Shown piece after piece: positions 23,749-26,149 of a stretch of 26,149 nt of DNA. A program made the translations under genes and the position numbers. A model generated the notes under the pieces. The model made no database searches and was not told the origin of the DNA. It was given only the letters and a program-made list of their open reading frames with translations. The DNA comes from JBDTMC01 sp039934475 (lineage in GTDB: Bacteria > Acidobacteriota > Terriglobia > Bryobacterales > Bryobacteraceae), in contig JBDTMC010000047.1 in the NCBI GenBank assembly GCA_039934475.1, positions 1-26,149 of the forward strand, given 5' to 3'. Position 1 is the first letter of the stretch, and each line of letters begins with the position of its first letter.

Positions 23749-25695
23749 ATGGCTGATAGAATTCTCGATTCCCAGGACTCCTCTCTATTTGATATCCGCA
23801 CGCGCGTGCCTGGACCGCAAGGCGCGCTCCCTCTGACACCGCAAATTCTGCTCGAACGGCCCTCCGGCGACCTCTTCGGTTGGAGCCAGGATGCCGGCAT
23901 GGGCTGGGACCCACGCAAGCTCGGCGGCCGCGAAGTGGTGATCCTCAGCACCCATGGCGGAATCCGCGCCGCCGATGGCACGCCCATCGCGCTCGGTTAC
24001 CACACCGGCCACTGGGAAGTCGGTCTCCTGATGCAAGCCGCCGCCGAGGAGTTGAAGTCCTTCGACGCGGTCCCCTTCGCGGCCTACTGCACCGACCCCT
24101 GCGACGGCCGCACGCAGGGCACCACGGGCATGTTCGATTCCCTGCCCTACCGCAACGACGCCGCCATCATCTTCCGCCGCCTCATCCGGTCTCTGCCCAC
24201 GCGCAAAGGAGTCATCGGGGTAGCGACGTGCGACAAGGGTCTGCCCGCCATGATGATGGCCCTGGCAGGCACGCCCAACCTCCCCTGCGTCCTGGTTCCC
24301 GGCGGCGTGACGCTATCGCCGGAGGAAGGCGAAGACGCGGGAAAAGTCCAAACCATCGGAGCCCGCTTCGCTCATGGCCAGATCACTTTAGAGTACGCAG
24401 CCGAGATGGGTTGCCGCGCTTGCGCTTCGCCCGGCGGCGGCTGCCAGTTCCTAGGCACCGCAGCGACATCGCAAGTGGTGGCAGAAGCGCTCGGCATGGC
24501 ATTGACGCACTCTGCGCTAGCTCCGTCCGGGCATCCCATCTGGCTGGACATGGCACGCCGCTCCGCCCGAGCGGTGCTTGAGTTGGAGAGCCGCGCGCTG
24601 ACGATGTCCAGCATTCTCACTGAGGACGCGCTCCACAACGCCATGGTTGTCCACGCGGCCTTCGGCGGTTCGACGAACCTGGTCATCCACCTCGCCGCCG
24701 TAGCCCACGCGGCGAAACTCCGGCGGCCGGTTGCCGACGATTGGGCCCGCATTAACCGCCTCGCCCCGCGTCTGGTGGATTGTCTGCCCAACGGCCCCCG
24801 TCACCACCCGACGATCCAAGTCTTCCTTGCCGGCGGCGTACCCGAAGTCATGCTCCACCTGCGCCGCGAAGGTCTGTTAAAGACGAATGTGCTGACCGCC
24901 TCCGGCCACACGCTGGACGAGACGCTCAACTGGTGGGAGGGCAGCGAACGCCGCTCCCGTCTGCGCGCGGACTTGAAGAAGAACGATGGTGTGGATCCCG
25001 ACGACGTGATCATGGACCCTGCTTCGGCGCGCGGGCGCGGCCTGACCTCCACCGTCTGCTTCCCCCACGGAAACCTCGCCCCCGAAGGCTCAGTCATTAA
25101 AAGCACCGCCATCGACGCCAGCGTGGTGGGTGAGGACGGCATCTACCGCAAGATTGGCCCCGCCCGGGTCTTCACCACCGAACCGGCCGCCATTGCCGCT
25201 ATCAAGCGCAATGAGATCAAGGCGGGCGACGTCATCGTCCTCATTTGTCGTGGTCCCATGGGCTCCGGAATGGAAGAGACTTACCAGATCACCAGCGCGC
25301 TGAAGCACCTCGCCTTCGGCAAGCACGTGGCATTGCTGACTGACGCCCGTTTTAGCGGGGTATCTACCGGAGCCTGTATTGGCCACGTCTCTCCCGAGGC
25401 CCTCGCCGGCGGCCCTGTCGGCAAGATCCAGGAAGGCGACCTGATCGAAATCATCGTCGACCGTAACGCGCTGGAAGGCACAGTCAACTTCATCGGCACC
25501 GCCGAAGCACGAGTCACCCCTGACGAAGGCGCCCTGCTCTTGGCGGCCCGCCCGCCGCGCCCCGACCTCGCCCCCGACCCTGACCTTCCCGACGACACAC
25601 GCCTCTGGGCAGCGCTGCAAGCGATTGGAGGAGGAGCCTGGGGCGGCTGCGTTTACGACGCCGACGCGATCGTTAAGGCGCTAACTGGCGGCTGA
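23749..25695 (+). CDS. yjhG: D-xylonate dehydratase, YjhG/YagF family (IlvD/Edd superfamily)
   Basis: This 648-residue enzyme is nearly the same length as E. coli YjhG (about 655) and shares its signature stretches: RPSGDLFG near 37-44, YRNDAAI near 134-140, the cluster segment CTDPCDGRTQGTTGMFDSL (C114, C118), CDKGLPAMMMAL (C161, K163), CRACASPGGGCQFLGTA (222-238), VPEVMLHLR, SVIKSTAID and LTDARFSGVSTGACIGH. The family uses an Fe-S cluster and Mg2+ to dehydrate D-xylonate to 2-dehydro-3-deoxy-D-xylonate, a step of the Weimberg and Dahms pathways. The other enzymes are not in the window. No Shine-Dalgarno sequence precedes the ATG; TATCAT at 23717-23722 could be a -10 with a short leader, and a perfect TATAAT at 23616-23621 has no -35. 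Paralogues acting on related sugar acids are possible. Confidence 0.92.
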   Translation: MADRILDSQDSSLFDIRTRVPGPQGALPLTPQILLERPSGDLFGWSQDAGMGWDPRKLGGREVVILSTHGGIRAADGTPIALGYHTGHWEVGLLMQAAAEELKSFDAVPFAAYCTDPCDGRTQGTTGMFDSLPYRNDAAIIFRRLIRSLPTRKGVIGVATCDKGLPAMMMALAGTPNLPCVLVPGGVTLSPEEGEDAGKVQTIGARFAHGQITLEYAAEMGCRACASPGGGCQFLGTAATSQVVAEALGMALTHSALAPSGHPIWLDMARRSARAVLELESRALTMSSILTEDALHNAMVVHAAFGGSTNLVIHLAAVAHAAKLRRPVADDWARINRLAPRLVDCLPNGPRHHPTIQVFLAGGVPEVMLHLRREGLLKTNVLTASGHTLDETLNWWEGSERRSRLRADLKKNDGVDPDDVIMDPASARGRGLTSTVCFPHGNLAPEGSVIKSTAIDASVVGEDGIYRKIGPARVFTTEPAAIAAIKRNEIKAGDVIVLICRGPMGSGMEETYQITSALKHLAFGKHVALLTDARFSGVSTGACIGHVSPEALAGGPVGKIQEGDLIEIIVDRNALEGTVNFIGTAEARVTPDEGALLLAARPPRPDLAPDPDLPDDTRLWAALQAIGGGAWGGCVYDADAIVKALTGG

Positions 25696-25757
25696 GAGAG
25701 TTTATGGGCCGCGATTTCGGGGTGGACACGAAGTTTGGGTGGAGAAAGACGGGTTTT

Positions 25758-26149
25758 CTAGGCGGTTGGGGGCCCTCCATTGTGTCCGGCGACCATTGCT
25801 TTCTCCGTTTGTTCGACCTCGGGTTTGCGGCGATGGTAGACGGGATACGCGACGCGCTGTGGGAGCGGTTTGGGTTTGAAATTCCTTGGGCTACAGATGG
25901 CTGATTCCACGGGGGTTGAGTCGCATTCAGGTTCGTTTGTCTTTTCTGTTGTGGCGGGGTCGGCGAGAGGCTGCGGGAAGGGGACGATTTGCGGGCCTTG
26001 GCCGTGGGGGCCGGGCTGATCGGCATCTTCTACGCTGGGCTCGACGCCGGGTTCGTCGAGTTGGGGCAGCAACTGTTCGATGGTTTTGAGTTCAAGGAGT
26101 GTTTGCTTGATGTGGCGGTGGATGCGGGACTCATAGTTGGCAAAGTTTT
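25758..26149 (-). CDS. C-terminal part of a conserved hypothetical protein, cut by window edge
   Basis: A minus-strand frame is open from the right edge to a TAG at 25758-25760, giving 129 visible residues; the start is outside. It begins NFANYESRIHRHIKQTLLEL and continues KTIEQLLPQLDEPG, then a Pro/Glu-rich low-complexity tail ending VAGHNGGPPTA. The NYE-R-HR-I--TL-EL pattern resembles, from memory, the end of a multicopy acidobacterial hypothetical family whose N-terminus carries a TGPKTPEGKA motif; that N-terminus is not visible here, so the link is tentative. The tail is poorly conserved in such proteins. Function is unknown. The 62 bases between its stop and the dehydratase gene hold nothing recognisable. 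Confidence 0.6.
   Translation of the reverse strand, partial: NFANYESRIHRHIKQTLLELKTIEQLLPQLDEPGVEPSVEDADQPGPHGQGPQIVPFPQPLADPATTEKTNEPECDSTPVESAICSPRNFKPKPLPQRVAYPVYHRRKPEVEQTEKAMVAGHNGGPPTA

Noticed and set aside
23880..24581. A 233-codon plus-strand ORF in another frame of yjhG
   Set aside because: Its product is almost only Arg, His, Pro and Gly, typical of an out-of-frame reading of GC-rich coding sequence.
25704..25904. Small plus-strand ORF of 66 codons after yjhG
   Set aside because: It overlaps the minus-strand hypothetical gene, shows no domain, and has no convincing ribosome-binding site.

Overview
The window looks like a chromosomal segment of an Acidobacteriota bacterium, most likely from the Solibacter/Bryobacter side of the phylum. 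Three things point there: an orphan ADOP-type permease paired with an acidobacterial-type PadR repressor, a secreted protein with the Solibacter C-terminal domain (TIGR03437), and a partial gene at the right edge that resembles a multicopy acidobacterial hypothetical family. The assignment rests on recognising protein families, not on a marker gene. Coding density is high, GC is high, and many long antisense ORFs are GC artefacts. I saw no tRNA, rRNA, CRISPR array, insertion sequence or phage gene.

Left part (1-6770). The 5' part of an ADOP permease runs off the left edge on the minus strand, preceded by its PadR regulator. The PadR promoter overlaps two tandem 7-bp repeats that could be its own operator. 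A divergent intergenic region with a 7+7 palindrome leads to the exported TIGR03437 protein. Facing it is a tight minus-strand housekeeping operon: coaD (coenzyme A synthesis), a class I aminotransferase and manA (mannose/fructose 6-phosphate interconversion).

Centre (6911-18288). A translationally coupled signalling pair follows: a response regulator with a PP2C/SpoIIE phosphatase output, then a 1252-residue membrane histidine kinase with a periplasmic propeller sensor. A perfect 9-bp hairpin separates it from a convergent gene for a 1279-residue secreted metzincin-type protease carrying a seven-fold GAIDL repeat, Fn3-like and MBG-like domains and a C-terminal L-type lectin domain. It has its own good sigma70-type promoter. 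Upstream on the same strand is an exported GH78-type alpha-L-rhamnosidase. This stretch suggests degradation of extracellular polymers.

Right part (18378-26149). A cyclic-nucleotide-binding-fold/DUF1003 membrane protein converges on a monohaem cytochrome c. Divergent from that is korDABC, a four-subunit 2-oxoacid:ferredoxin oxidoreductase with coupled reading frames. An exported protein of unknown function follows, with two mutually exclusive hairpins in its leader. Next is a YjhG/YagF-type D-xylonate dehydratase. Xylonate oxidation by the Weimberg route ends in 2-oxoglutarate, the likely Kor substrate, so the two may be metabolically linked, but only proximity supports this. The window closes in the C-terminal part of a minus-strand hypothetical gene.

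I found no clearly new multi-gene system. The most unusual element is the GAIDL repeat, whose seven DNA units all differ yet encode the same peptide.
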